Origin: Streptomyces sp. McG3
Lineage (GTDB): Bacteria; Actinomycetota; Actinomycetes; Streptomycetales; Streptomycetaceae
Reading direction: 5' to 3'
Assembly: GCF_018619185.1 (NCBI RefSeq)
Contig: NZ_JAAXYC010000041.1
Coordinates: 1-39,610, forward strand
Length of the DNA stretch: 39,610 bases
In this document: one piece after another, positions 1-7,554 of the stretch
Layout: each line of letters begins with the position of its first letter
Numbering within the stretch: the stretch's first letter is position 1
The notes under the pieces: model-generated
Seen by the model: only the letters and a program-made list of their open reading frames with translations
Databases searched by the model: none
What the model was told of the DNA's origin: nothing
Program-made: the position numbers and the translations under genes

Positions 1-32
1 CCCCACCCCCGGGGACCAGGTACGTTCGACGG

Positions 33-1010
33 GTGGCTGGATTCAGGATCGGACGCGGCCGGGACAACCGCACCCCGCAACAACCGCAGCAGCAGCGGCA
101 GCAGCCGTACGGAGGGCAAGCACCACAGCCGCCGTACGGTGCTCAGCCGTGGCCGACGGCAGGAGGCCCCGCCAACGGCGGAGCGCCACCGCCGTACGGG
201 CCGCCACAGGGCGCCCCGTACAACACGGGCGGCGGCTACGCGGGCCCCGGACCGGGCGGACACGGCGGGCAAGGCGGACGCGGCCAGGGCCAGGGCCATC
301 CCCACGGCCACGGCGAGCCGGAGTACTTCGGCGACCCGTACGCGGACCCCGCGCCCCATGACCCGTACGCCAACAACCCGGGTCACACGCAGGCGTTCCG
401 CGTCGACGAGGACCCGTACAACGGCGGCAACACCTACCAGGCCGGTTCCGCCCCCGCCCAGCCGCCGGGCCCGCGCCTGCGCTGGAAGGAACTGCTGACC
501 GGCATCGTGGCGCGCCCGGGACCGACGTTCTGGCAGATGCGGGACTACCCGGTCTGGGGCCCGGCGCTGGTCGTCACGTTCGTCTACGGCCTGCTCGCGC
601 TGTTCGGCTTCGACCAGGCGCGCGAAGAAGCAATCAACGCGACGATCTCGACGGCCATCCCGTACGTCCTGTTCACCGGCGTCGGCTTCGTCATCGGCGG
701 CCTGGTCCTCGGCGCGGTGACCCACACCCTGGCCCGCCAGCTCGGCGGCACGGGCTCGTGGCAGCCGACGGTGGGCCTGTCGATGCTGATCATGTCGATG
801 ACGGACGCCCCGCGCCTCCTCTTCGCCCTCTTCCTGGGCGGCGAGAACTCCCTGGTCCAGATCGTGGGCTGGCTGACCTGGCTGGCGGCCGGGGCGCTGT
901 TCACGTCGATGGTCAGCAAGTCGCACGACCTGCCGTGGCCGAAGGCGCTGGGAGCATCGGCGATCCAGCTGATCGCGCTGCTGTCGATCATCAAGCTGGG
1001 CACGATCTAG
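33..1010 (+). CDS. Yip1-domain integral membrane protein
   Basis: 325 residues starting at a GTG. The first ~145 residues are a soluble low-complexity head rich in Gln, Pro, Gly and Tyr with repeated PPYG-like motifs. From about residue 180 there are five hydrophobic segments, for example LVVTFVYGLLALFGF and VGFVIGGLVLGAV, which fits the five-TM Yip1 fold. YIP1-family proteins with disordered heads are common single-copy membrane proteins in actinomycetes, but their role is not well defined. A strong terminator hairpin lies immediately downstream, so this is probably the last gene of its unit. The start is weakly supported (GGGGACCAGG about 12 nt upstream), and the window begins only 32 bp before it. 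Confidence 0.8.
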   Translation: MAGFRIGRGRDNRTPQQPQQQRQQPYGGQAPQPPYGAQPWPTAGGPANGGAPPPYGPPQGAPYNTGGGYAGPGPGGHGGQGGRGQGQGHPHGHGEPEYFGDPYADPAPHDPYANNPGHTQAFRVDEDPYNGGNTYQAGSAPAQPPGPRLRWKELLTGIVARPGPTFWQMRDYPVWGPALVVTFVYGLLALFGFDQAREEAINATISTAIPYVLFTGVGFVIGGLVLGAVTHTLARQLGGTGSWQPTVGLSMLIMSMTDAPRLLFALFLGGENSLVQIVGWLTWLAAGALFTSMVSKSHDLPWPKALGASAIQLIALLSIIKLGTI

Positions 1011-1026
1011 AAAGCCCCGTACGCAC

Positions 1027-1075
1027 GAGAAGGCCCCCGGAGCGCGGAACACACACGCACTCCGGGGGCCTTCTC
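1027..1075. terminator. Perfect 16-bp inverted repeat, probable bidirectional terminator
   Basis: GAGAAGGCCCCCGGAG at 1027-1042 pairs perfectly with 1060-1075 across a 17-nt loop. It lies between the rightward Yip1 gene and the leftward phosphoribosyltransferase gene, where a bidirectional terminator is expected. There is no clear T run, as is usual in high-GC actinomycetes. Confidence 0.8.
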
Positions 1076-1174
1076 ACGTACACGGACACAACGGCTATCC
1101 GGACACAACGAACACAAGAACGCAACGGGCATAGCGGGCACGCAGGGCTGTGGGTCCCTGGAGCCAGGAAGCCC

Positions 1175-1675
1175 CTACGCGTCGAGAACCTGCCCGTCCC
1201 GCCGCACGACGGGCTTCTCCACGCTCCACGGGAAGTTGATCCACTGATCCGTCTTCTTCCACACGTACTCGCACTTCACGAGTGAGTGGGACTTCTCGTA
1301 GATGACGGCGCTGCGCACCTCGGCGACATGGTCGACGCAGAAGTCGTGGACGAGCTTCAGCGTCTTGCCCGTATCGGCGACATCGTCCGCGATCAGAACC
1401 TTCTTCTCCGAGAAGTCGATCGCGTTGGGCACGGGCGCCAGCATGACGGGCATCTCCAGAGTGGTGCCCACCCCCGTGTAGAACTCCACGTTGACCAGGT
1501 GAATGTTCTTGCAGTCGAGCGCGTAGGCGAGCCCACCGGCGACGAACACCCCACCCCGGGCGATACTCAGCACCACATCAGGCTCGTACCCGTCGTCGGC
1601 GACGGCCTGCGCCAACTCGCGCACCGCCCGCCCGAAGCCCTCGTAAGTCAGGTTCTCCCGCACGTCACTGGTCAT
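1175..1675 (-). CDS. Phosphoribosyltransferase (PRTase type I fold)
   Basis: 166 residues with an ATG start. The PRPP-binding signature VLIADDVADTGKTL sits near residues 93-106, with the two acidic residues followed by the T/G loop typical of purine-salvage PRTases. An upstream VLSIARGGVFVAG loop binds pyrophosphate in this fold. The protein probably transfers a phosphoribosyl group to a purine base such as xanthine, guanine or hypoxanthine; the exact base cannot be read from the sequence. It starts 6 bp after the dcd stop codon on the same strand, so the two form a nucleotide-metabolism operon. Confidence 0.85.
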   Translation of the reverse strand: MTSDVRENLTYEGFGRAVRELAQAVADDGYEPDVVLSIARGGVFVAGGLAYALDCKNIHLVNVEFYTGVGTTLEMPVMLAPVPNAIDFSEKKVLIADDVADTGKTLKLVHDFCVDHVAEVRSAVIYEKSHSLVKCEYVWKKTDQWINFPWSVEKPVVRRDGQVLDA

Positions 1676-1681
1676 GGTTGA

Positions 1682-2257
1682 TCACACCTGGGTCCGATGG
1701 AAGTTCTGGAACGACCGCGAGGCCGTCGGCCCCCGCTGCCCCTGGTACCGCGACTCGTACCGCTCGGAGCCGTACGGGAACTCGGAGGACGAGGTCAGCT
1801 TGAACAGGCAGAGCTGCCCGATCTTCATACCCGGCCAGAGCTTTATCGGCAGGGTCGCGAGATTCGACAGCTCCAGGGTCACATGCCCGGAGAACCCGGG
1901 GTCGATGAACCCGGCCGTCGAGTGCGTCACCAGCCCGAGCCGCCCGAGCGAACTCTTGCCCTCCAGCCGCGAGGCCAGATCATCGGGGAGCGAGATCACC
2001 TCGTACGTGGACGCCAGCACGAACTCCCCGGGGTGCAGGATGAACGCCTCGTCACCCTCCGGCTCGACCGTACGGGTCAGATCGGGCTGTTCGACGGCCG
2101 GATCGATGTGCGGGTACCGGTGGTTCTCGAACACCCGGAAGTAGCGGTCCAGCCGCACGTCGATGCTCGACGGCTGCACCATCGAAGGGTCGTACGGATC
2201 AATACGGACTCGGCCGGCGTCGATCTCGGCCCGGATGTCCTTGTCTGAGAGAAGCAC
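1682..2257 (-). CDS. dcd: dCTP deaminase
   Basis: 191 residues, the usual length for the family. It converts dCTP to dUTP for dTMP synthesis; whether this one also hydrolyses dUTP cannot be told. Family motifs are clear: MLLSDKDI at the N terminus, [10 protein letters not shown], the nucleotide-binding [13 protein letters not shown], and [14 protein letters not shown] containing the catalytic region. It is the first gene of a leftward operon with the phosphoribosyltransferase, separated by 6 bp. The intergenic stretch 2258-2500 upstream shows no convincing gene and should hold the promoter. Confidence 0.95.
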   Translation of the reverse strand: MLLSDKDIRAEIDAGRVRIDPYDPSMVQPSSIDVRLDRYFRVFENHRYPHIDPAVEQPDLTRTVEPEGDEAFILHPGEFVLASTYEVISLPDDLASRLEGKSSLGRLGLVTHSTAGFIDPGFSGHVTLELSNLATLPIKLWPGMKIGQLCLFKLTSSSEFPYGSERYESRYQGQRGPTASRSFQNFHRTQV

Positions 2258-2500
2258 GTCCCGAGGATACGCAGAACGCGCGAGCCCGCCCCAACCGGAC
2301 CACCCGCGCGCCTGCGGAACACCTCCGCCCCGCTACCTACGCACCCTCTCGCACCCGCCGCCACAGCTGCCGACCACGACGCACGCGCCGGCAACCGCAT
2401 CCGCCGCCACGTCCCGAGCCGACTGCCCCGCGACCACTGCTACCGCCGCTTCCTGCTACCGCCGCTCACTTCCGCCGCGGCCCACCGGTCCGACTCCGCC

Positions 2501-2674
2501 CTACCGCTTCTCGAACGCCACCGGCACGGCCTGCCGCAACCGGGCACACCGAGGACACCGGATCAACCGCCCGGGCCCGATCCGGCCGGCCCCGAGCTGC
2601 TGCATCGGGAACGACGAGGTAGCGAAAACATGCCCTTCGGCACAGCGGACGACGGTGCGCTCCATCGACTCCAT
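2501..2674 (-). CDS. Small zinc-ribbon protein, conserved in Streptomyces
   Basis: 57 residues starting MESMERTVVRCAEGHVF. The first half-site is a single Cys followed by G-H (RCAEGHVF) and the second is CPRCARLRQAV, giving C-x2-H plus C-x2-C ligands as in a short treble-clef or zinc-ribbon knuckle. The start at 2674 is chosen because GGGGAAGGGG lies 4 nt upstream of the ATG. A longer frame reaches 2758, but its extra N terminus looks non-coding. Function is unknown. It lies between dcd and tRNA-Gly on the dcd strand, about 240 bp from dcd. Confidence 0.65.
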   Translation of the reverse strand: MESMERTVVRCAEGHVFATSSFPMQQLGAGRIGPGRLIRCPRCARLRQAVPVAFEKR

Positions 2675-2869
2675 CAAGCCCCTTCCCCAACCACATATGG
2701 ACGAGAAAGCCACATTAGGGGATGAACGGGACGCCACTCCACACGGCACTCCGACCACCCACGCTACGCCCCCAACTCCCGCCCATCACACCCCCGTCCA
2801 CACCCCTTCCCCGACCGGACGCACGACACGGGGGCCCCACGGCTCATCCGCCGGGGGCCTGGCATGGGG

Positions 2870-2875
2870 TAGAGT
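2870..2875 (+). promoter_or_regulatory. Possible -10 element of the tRNA-Gly promoter
   Basis: TAGAGT lies 36 bp before the mature tRNA start and fits an actinomycete -10 hexamer. I see no good -35 at 16-18 bp, so this is tentative. Confidence 0.3.
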
Positions 2876-2910
2876 GTGGAACGATGCAGCGCCGGTGATC
2901 GGCACGCTTC

Positions 2911-2984
2911 GCGGGTGTAGTTTAATGGTAGAACATGAGCTTCCCAAGCTCAGAGCGCGAGTTCGATTCTCGTCACCCGCTCCA
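2911..2984 (+). tRNA. tRNA-Gly (anticodon CCC)
   Basis: Full cloverleaf. The acceptor stem GCGGGTG pairs with CACCCGC. The D arm contains TTTAATGGTAGAA. The anticodon stem TGAGC/GCTCA encloses loop TTCCCAA, giving anticodon CCC for GGG codons. The T arm carries GTTCGATTC, and CCA is encoded at 2982-2984. Bases 2941-2982 are the segment repeated six more times downstream, which marks this gene as the integration target (attB) of the island. Using the integrated copy's own 3' end restores a working tRNA, as is usual for tRNA-targeting integrases. Confidence 0.95.
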
Positions 2985-2989
2985 CGATG

Positions 2990-3019
2990 AAGGCCCTGGT
3001 CGGAGACCAGGGCCTTATT
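2990..3019 (+). terminator. tRNA-Gly terminator
   Basis: AAGGCCCTGGTC at 2990-3001, loop GGA, and the perfect complement to 3016, then ATT. Related hairpins of the same form follow the downstream att scars, so this terminator travels with the attachment site. Confidence 0.85.
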
Positions 3020-3044
3020 GCTGTCTCGACCACCGTCACGGCGC

Positions 3045-3060
3045 GTGCCATTGGCATGCC
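3045..3060 (+). repeat. Possible right-arm integrase site next to the tRNA
   Basis: GTGCCATTGGCATGCC, a degenerate version of the GTGCCC..GTGCCC motif at the downstream scars, lies 63 bp past the 42-bp core. The comparable motif at 13405-13421 lies 66 bp past its core. It could be an arm-type binding site; this is inference. Confidence 0.3.
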
Positions 3061-3442
3061 ATAAGGGCCCTTCCAACCGGCTCAGCCGCGCGCTGCAGCA
3101 ACATCACGCTTCCCTTGCCTGCGGGCGGCAACGCCCCACGGAACCGCGGAAACCGGCGCTCACCCGACGCGACAGTCGGGCCATCAGCCTGACCGCCACC
3201 AGCCCAAACAACTGAAACGGCACACCGAAGAAGCCGGCGGACCGGCACGAAGGATCGAGGCTAACGGGCAGGTCCACAGACTGCCCGACACGCCGACGCT
3301 TACGAGGTCAAGATCATTCGCACCAAAACAGCCCCAACTCAAAGCCGCTTCACCGACCTTGGCTTACGCGCCTACTCCCCCAGCACGAGACCGACTGGGT
3401 ACGATCACCGGAACGGGCTAGGCACGGGGAGGCTACCGCCGA
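3061..3442. other. Intergenic region, entry of first cassette
   Basis: About 380 bp between the tRNA end and the AlbA/ATPase gene. The short open frames here have no recognisable product. A TACGAT hexamer near 3400 and GGGGAGG just before the next start are the only gene-expression signals I see. Confidence 0.5.
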
Positions 3443-4849
3443 ATGTCGATTCAAAAAATCTCGGTACCTAAGAACCAGGTCTACAAGGTCCTTCAGATAG
3501 AGGAAGGCCATTTCGAGGACCTGAAGGCAATCGATATCTCACCGGCAAAGCTCACGAAGGCCATTTCTGCTTTCGCTAACGCAGATGGCGGAGAACTTTA
3601 TGTCGGAATTGACGAAGGGCCCAACGGAAAGAATCACAGTTGGCGCGGATTCGATAACATGGAGGCAGCCAATGGGCATCTGCAAGTATTTGAAGAGCTA
3701 TTCCCACTCGGTGGAGATTTCCTTTATGAATTCATGCAATGCGATGGGCATCCCGGCCTAGTCCTGCATGTAATCATCCAAAAGACCAAGGAAATCAAGC
3801 GCGCCAGCGACGGGAAACCGTACGTCCGCCGCGGGAGCCAGAGCCTCCCAGTAGGCGCAGACCGCCTTGAAAGCCTGCGCCGAAACAAGGGCATCACGTC
3901 TTTCGAATCCGAAACCGTACCAGCCCCGATCGACATAATCACCAATTCGCTAACCATAATCGATTTCATGCTCAGCAGCGTCCCCACCGGAGAACCTGAA
4001 CCGTGGCTGCGAAAACAAATGATGATCGTGGGAGATAAACCCACAGTGGCGGGTCTCCTTCTCTACTCAGATGAGCCACAAGCTCCGCTACCCAAGCGCT
4101 GTGCCATCAAAATCTACAGGTACAAGACTACCGACCCACAGGGGTCGCGAGAGAATCTTGCATTCGACCCTCTAACTGTCGAGGGCTCTCTCTACGGACA
4201 AATCAAGGCAGTCGTAGCAAAAACCTCTGAACTGATCGAAGAGGTGAAGATACTCGGCCCTGAAGGACTCGCACCGATCACGTATCCGTTTGAAACTCTG
4301 CACGAGATCATCACGAACGCCGTAATCCATAGGGACTACGGAACCGCAGACGACGTGCACGTCAGAATTTTCGATAATCGGGTCGAGGTGGAGAGCCCCG
4401 GACGCCTACCTGCTCACATCACGACTCGCAACATTCTCAAAGAGCGGTTTTCCCGCAATGGCGCAATCGTTCGACTAATTAACAAGTTCCCAGATCCACC
4501 AAACAAGGATGTGGGTGAGGGTTTGGCCACAGCGTTTGCCGCCATGAAAAAGCTGAAACTGAAAGACCCCGTAATCGAGGAACTGGAAAACTCCGTCCTC
4601 GTCAACATCCGTCACGAGCGACTGGGATCACCTGAAGAAATAGTGATGCAGTACCTCACCAGTCACGAGGAAATCAACAACCGGACGGTACGAGCGCTAA
4701 CCGGAATTGGGTCGGAGAATAAGGTTAAAACCATTTTCCTTCGCCTGATCGACGCTGGACAGATTGAGCGTGTCCCGGGGAAGAGGGGGAGCGCTTCCGC
4801 TTACCGAATGGCGACCAGCTCCGAGCAGAGCTTGGGGACACCTCCGTAG
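3443..4849 (+). CDS. Schlafen/AlbA_2-type protein with C-terminal ATPase and winged helix
   Basis: 468 residues. Residues about 15-130 match the AlbA_2 (Schlafen-like) domain: FEDLKAI, AFANADGGELYVGIDE, then KPYVRRGSQSLP. Residues about 281-390 resemble a GHKL/HATPase_c_4 module, with N-box EIITNAVIHRDY, then ESPGRLP and DVGEGLATAF. The last ~70 residues look like a winged helix (NNRTVRALTGIG). Proteins of this build are often labelled RecG-like or transcriptional regulators and recur in phage-defence islands; the activity here is not known. Codons ending in A or T are far more frequent than in flanking genes, which suggests recent transfer. The RBS GGGGAGG lies 9 nt upstream. It is the only gene of the first cassette. 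Confidence 0.8.
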   Translation: MSIQKISVPKNQVYKVLQIEEGHFEDLKAIDISPAKLTKAISAFANADGGELYVGIDEGPNGKNHSWRGFDNMEAANGHLQVFEELFPLGGDFLYEFMQCDGHPGLVLHVIIQKTKEIKRASDGKPYVRRGSQSLPVGADRLESLRRNKGITSFESETVPAPIDIITNSLTIIDFMLSSVPTGEPEPWLRKQMMIVGDKPTVAGLLLYSDEPQAPLPKRCAIKIYRYKTTDPQGSRENLAFDPLTVEGSLYGQIKAVVAKTSELIEEVKILGPEGLAPITYPFETLHEIITNAVIHRDYGTADDVHVRIFDNRVEVESPGRLPAHITTRNILKERFSRNGAIVRLINKFPDPPNKDVGEGLATAFAAMKKLKLKDPVIEELENSVLVNIRHERLGSPEEIVMQYLTSHEEINNRTVRALTGIGSENKVKTIFLRLIDAGQIERVPGKRGSASAYRMATSSEQSLGTPP

Positions 4850-5090
4850 CGAGATCAACCAACCGCGTACCTCGTGCCCGTCTCATTCAGGCCGTTCAAG
4901 TTAGTTCAGACCGGACCAGACAGCTTCTTGGTTGCCCAGACCGCACACCTCGTACGCAAGTGAACGGCCGCAGGCTCAAGCCGCCTGGCCGCCAACAGGC
5001 TTAGAAGCAGCGCACTTCCCCAGTCTGTAGTGACGTCCGGCGGCTCGTCCGAGCTGCGGCGCTGGGGCGCCGGTCCCGGTCGGCCGGCGA
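4850..5090. other. Intergenic region before the first scar
   Basis: No gene recognised. The GTGCCC motif pair seen before three later scars is not clearly present; one CGTGCCCGTCTCA occurs near 4872. Confidence 0.4.
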
Positions 5091-5129
5091 CCCCAAGCTC
5101 AGCGCGGGTTGCATTCTCGTCACCCGCTC
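5091..5129 (+). repeat. att scar 0, degenerate tRNA-Gly 3' end copy
   Basis: Aligns with tRNA positions 2941-2982: CCCAAGCTCAG, a two-base deletion, CGCGGGTTGCATTCTCG, then TCACCCGCTC. It follows the AlbA/ATPase gene and precedes the AbiEii pair. A weak GGCC hairpin (AGGCCAGCGGCC, about 5142-5153) stands where the later scars have a clean terminator. Substitutions in the T arm make this an old or imported copy. Confidence 0.75.
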
Positions 5130-5214
5130 TATGAAAACCCCAGGCCAGCGGCCGGAGGCTTCCTTGTATGCGGCACCTTGTCACCGTCCGGTCGGCTTCG
5201 GCGACCTCTCCCTG

Positions 5215-5220
5215 GATAAT
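5215..5220 (+). promoter_or_regulatory. -10 element suggesting a leaderless transcript
   Basis: GATAAT ends 6 bp before the ATG at 5227, and no Shine-Dalgarno sequence is visible. Transcription from the usual distance would begin at or next to the A of the ATG. Confidence 0.45.
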
Positions 5221-5226
5221 CGACGT

Positions 5227-5574
5227 ATGGCATCACAGCCCAGCCTTTCCGACCTCCGCCGCGCCAAGTTCGCCCGGCGTCTGCCCGCAGCACTCTCCGA
5301 GCTCGCCGGCCCCGAGCACGGCACGGTGAGCCTGCCACTTCACCTGGCGTGGTCGGGACTGACCAGGTTCGATCTCGATCAGCCCCGGCTGCGGATGAGC
5401 TACTACCGCATCGTGCTGGCCGAGGGCCAGCACGACGATCTGGTCCGGTATCTCGATCGCGGCCTCCTCGTAAGCTTGTGGCCCACACTGCGCACACTGA
5501 TCAGCCGTGATGTGCGTGAAGTGTGGGAACGCTCCTTCGACGAACTCGCCCACACACCCCGGGCCGCTGCGTGA
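5227..5574 (+). CDS. Small partner protein of AbiEii-type toxin (putative antitoxin)
   Basis: 115 residues beginning MASQPSLSDLRRAKFARRLP, largely helical and charged, with no clear winged-helix pattern that I can recognise. It is translationally coupled to the nucleotidyltransferase: its TGA overlaps the downstream GTG (GTGA at 5571-5574). In AbiE systems an upstream regulator or antitoxin gene (AbiEi) overlaps the AbiEii gene, so this position suggests the antitoxin or regulator. The protein is shorter than classical AbiEi (about 200-270 residues). I prefer the ATG at 5227 because the longer in-frame extension back to 5131 starts inside the att scar region and looks non-coding. Confidence 0.6.
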   Translation: MASQPSLSDLRRAKFARRLPAALSELAGPEHGTVSLPLHLAWSGLTRFDLDQPRLRMSYYRIVLAEGQHDDLVRYLDRGLLVSLWPTLRTLISRDVREVWERSFDELAHTPRAAA

Positions 5575-6242
5575 ACCTCACCGACCTTCACCGTCGCCTT
5601 CTTGCAGACGTGCTCGCCGTAGGCGGCTCTTACCCTTTGGCGCTAACCGGCGGCTACGCGGTCCAGGCACACGGCCTGGTCGATCGGCTCAGCCAGGACC
5701 TCGATGTCGCGACCGAGAACCCCGATCATATGGAAGACATTGCCGCTTCCGTGCGAACGGGCCTGGAACAGCGCGGATGGCAGGTCAGTGCTCTGGAAAC
5801 AGACCCCCTCTCCGCCCGCCTGATCGTCACCGATCCCGCGAGCCGTGAAGAGTGCGAGGTCGACATCCTCAAGGAAGCACTCTGGCGGCCGCCCGTACAT
5901 ACCGAGCACGGCTTGGTCCTGTCCCTGGAAGACGTCGTTGGGACCAAGGTCCGCGCACTGGCCGACCGCGGACTCGCCAGGGACCTGATCGACGTACAGG
6001 CCGCCGCGAACCGCTGGAGCCATGCCGAACTCGAGGAACTCGGACGGCGCCATGCCCGCGACTCCTTCGATCTGAGCGAGCTCCAAGCGCGACTGGGTGG
6101 AGCCGACTGGATCGACGACACAGAATTCGCCGCCTACGGACTCGACGAGCAGGCAATCACCGGGCTGCGGCAGTGGGCACAGGCATGGGGCGACGACATC
6201 GGCGAACGACTCCAGGAGCTGGAAGCTCCGCACGAAGACTGA
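5571..6242 (+). CDS. AbiEii/AbiGii-family nucleotidyltransferase (putative type IV toxin)
   Basis: 223 residues from a GTG overlapping the upstream stop. The N terminus carries the minimal nucleotidyltransferase signature: ALTGGYAVQAHGL followed by SQDLDV, that is the GG motif and the D-x-D metal ligands. A later conserved stretch LSLEDVVGTKVRALADRGLARDLIDV (broken here as LEDVVGTKVRAL, then RDLIDV) is typical of AbiEii proteins. Family members transfer nucleotides to RNA or tRNA and cause abortive infection or growth arrest when released from their antitoxin. With the 115-residue upstream protein it fills a whole 1.3-kb cassette. Confidence 0.8.
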   Translation: MNLTDLHRRLLADVLAVGGSYPLALTGGYAVQAHGLVDRLSQDLDVATENPDHMEDIAASVRTGLEQRGWQVSALETDPLSARLIVTDPASREECEVDILKEALWRPPVHTEHGLVLSLEDVVGTKVRALADRGLARDLIDVQAAANRWSHAELEELGRRHARDSFDLSELQARLGGADWIDDTEFAAYGLDEQAITGLRQWAQAWGDDIGERLQELEAPHED

Positions 6243-6303
6243 TGACTGTATAGAGACCATGCGCTAATAGGATGCACATCAGGCTGCTCAGACCTCAACG
6301 ACC

Positions 6304-6430
6304 GTGCCCCATCCGTGCCCTTCGGAGCGGACAACAGCGGTCAAGAGCAGTGCCCAGAGACCGCGCCAACCTCGCCCCATCCAGACGAACATGCAGCTCA
6401 AAGGCACTTTGACTGCCCAAGAGCCGTTGA
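6304..6430 (+). repeat. Left flank of att scar 1 with arm-type motif
   Basis: GTGCCCCATCCGTGCCC at 6304-6320, then a conserved ~110-bp stretch (GGACAACAGCGGTCA at 6329) leading to the core. The same arrangement, with the motif 126-127 bp before the core, recurs at 7353 and 13172. It probably represents integrase arm binding sites or the ancestral element end. Confidence 0.7.
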
Positions 6431-6472
6431 TTCCCAAGCTCAGAGCGCGAGTTCGATTCTCGTCACCCGCTC
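6431..6472 (+). repeat. att scar 1, perfect 42-bp copy of tRNA-Gly 3' end
   Basis: Identical to 2941-2982, from the anticodon loop (TTCCCAAGCTC) through the T arm to CACCCGCTC. The tRNA 5' half is absent, so it is not a tRNA gene. It separates the AbiEii cassette from the VapBC cassette. Confidence 0.9.
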
Positions 6473-6480
6473 GCCAATGG

Positions 6481-6507
6481 AGGCCCCGGTCGATGACCGG
6501 GGCCTTT
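6481..6507 (+). terminator. Scar 1 terminator
   Basis: AGGCCCCGGTC, loop GAT, perfect complement GACCGGGGCCT, then TT. Same position relative to the core as the tRNA-Gly terminator. Confidence 0.75.
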
Positions 6508-6640
6508 CGCTTGCCCTCCAGCGGCGACGGTCCAAATCTCTGCCCCGCAGTGGACGGCCGGAGAGCGGTCGCTCTGTCATCACCCGGCGCATGCGGTCGC
6601 GACCATCAAGACAGGGGCCTGTGACTCAAGCCGAGCCTCG

Positions 6641-6656
6641 CATACTCCAGTATGAT
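6641..6656 (+). promoter_or_regulatory. Palindromic operator overlapping -10 of the VapBC-like operon
   Basis: CATACTCCAGTATG (6641-6654) is a perfect 6-bp inverted repeat with a 2-bp centre. It overlaps TATGAT (6651-6656), a good -10 whose distance to the ATG at 6664 predicts a leaderless mRNA. RHH antitoxins usually repress their own promoter by binding such palindromes. Confidence 0.5.
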
Positions 6657-6663
6657 TGGACTC

Positions 6664-6912
6664 ATGTCCTCAACGACTCGCATCACCGTCACGCTCCCCA
6701 GCGATCAGGTGGCGGAGCTCCGCAAGCTCACGGACAACGTCTCCGGGTACGTGGCGGAAGCCGTGGCCCGCCAGATCCGGCACCAGCTCCTGGGCGACGA
6801 CCTCCGCCGTCACGAGGAGGAGCACGGCCCCTTCAGCGACGAGGAGCTCGCCGAGGCACGCGGGAAGATCTTCGGCTCCGCCGGCTCCTCCACGGGCGCG
6901 GACGCCGCGTGA
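6664..6912 (+). CDS. Ribbon-helix-helix antitoxin (VapB-like)
   Basis: 82 residues beginning MSSTTRITVTLPSDQVAEL. The N terminus is a typical RHH/CopG DNA-binding fold: a beta strand TRITVTLP, then helix VAELRKLT and helix VSGYVAEAVARQI. The acidic C-terminal tail (LRRHEEEHGPFSDEELAEA) is the part expected to wrap around the toxin. The ATG at 6664 is preferred over 6652 because 6652 lies within the operator palindrome and directly on the -10. Its TGA overlaps the toxin GTG, so both proteins are made in a coupled way. Confidence 0.8.
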   Translation: MSSTTRITVTLPSDQVAELRKLTDNVSGYVAEAVARQIRHQLLGDDLRRHEEEHGPFSDEELAEARGKIFGSAGSSTGADAA

Positions 6913-7310
6913 GCGAGCGCATCGAGACCGTCGTCCTGGACTCGGAAGGGCTCTCCGCCTGGATCGCGCAGGACCGCAAGCTGCTCGCGATGCTTCAGGT
7001 CTTCCACGACATGGGAGCCGACCTCGTGATCGGGGCCAACACCATCGTGGAAGTCAGCCACTCCCGCACCAACCTGCCTCGCCTCAACTGGGTCCTCTCC
7101 CGCGTCAAGGTGGAGCCCGTCACCGAACAAGCGGCGAAAGCGGCGGCTGAGCTCCTCAAAGGCGCCGGGCTACACGGGCACAAGTACGCCATTGACGCCA
7201 CGGTCGCCGAGGTCGCCCTCCGCCAGCCGAAACCCGTCGCCCTTTTGACGTCCGACAGCGACGACATGACCAAGCTCTGCGGCAGCCAAGTCCGCATCAT
7301 CCCCCTCTGA
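6909..7310 (+). CDS. PIN-domain toxin (VapC-like)
   Basis: 133 residues from a GTG overlapping the antitoxin stop by 4 bp (GTGA). PIN-domain acidic residues are visible: VVLDSEGLSAW (first Asp), NTIVEVSH (Glu), DATVAEVAL (Asp) and LTSDSDDM (Asp pair), in the order expected for an Mg-dependent ribonuclease. VapC toxins cut tRNA or rRNA when their antitoxin is degraded. The pair fills a cassette of about 1.05 kb between scars 1 and 2, whose small size leaves no room for a mobility gene. Confidence 0.8.
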   Translation: MSERIETVVLDSEGLSAWIAQDRKLLAMLQVFHDMGADLVIGANTIVEVSHSRTNLPRLNWVLSRVKVEPVTEQAAKAAAELLKGAGLHGHKYAIDATVAEVALRQPKPVALLTSDSDDMTKLCGSQVRIIPL

Positions 7311-7352
7311 CCAGTCCGCCGGCCCGGAGCACGCGTTGCACCAGTAGCTCTC

Positions 7353-7479
7353 GTGCCCCATCCGTGCCCAGCAGAGCGGACAACAGCGGTCAGGTACAGC
7401 CTCCAGAGACCATGGCGACCGCAGCCTTCTCGCTGGAAAGTGCAGTTCAGAGCCCTTCCGGAGACTCAAGCACCGCTGA
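7353..7479 (+). repeat. Left flank of att scar 2 with arm-type motif
   Basis: GTGCCCCATCCGTGCCC at 7353-7369, 127 bp before the core. GGACAACAGCGGTCAGGTAC starts at 7378, and ACCGCTGATTCCC runs into the core. Confidence 0.7.
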
Positions 7480-7521
7480 TTCCCAAGCTCAGAGCGCGAG
7501 TTCGATTCTCGTCACCCGCTC
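7480..7521 (+). repeat. att scar 2, perfect 42-bp copy of tRNA-Gly 3' end
   Basis: Identical to 2941-2982. It separates the VapBC cassette from the RHS toxin cassette. The flanking GATTCCC is shared with scars 1 and 3, whereas the tRNA has GCTTCCC, so identity to the tRNA begins at the anticodon loop. Confidence 0.9.
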
Positions 7522-7529
7522 CGCGACTG

Positions 7530-7554
7530 AGGCCCAGGGCATCGACCCGGGCCT
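7530..7554 (+). terminator. Scar 2 terminator-like hairpin
   Basis: AGGCCCAGG paired with CCCGGGCCT with a mismatch; a decayed form of the tRNA-Gly terminator at the same distance from the core. Confidence 0.5.

Noticed and set aside
6431..6472. The tRNA-like copies could be read as extra tRNA-Gly genes.
   Set aside because: They lack the 5' acceptor strand, D arm and 5' anticodon stem, so they cannot fold into a tRNA.
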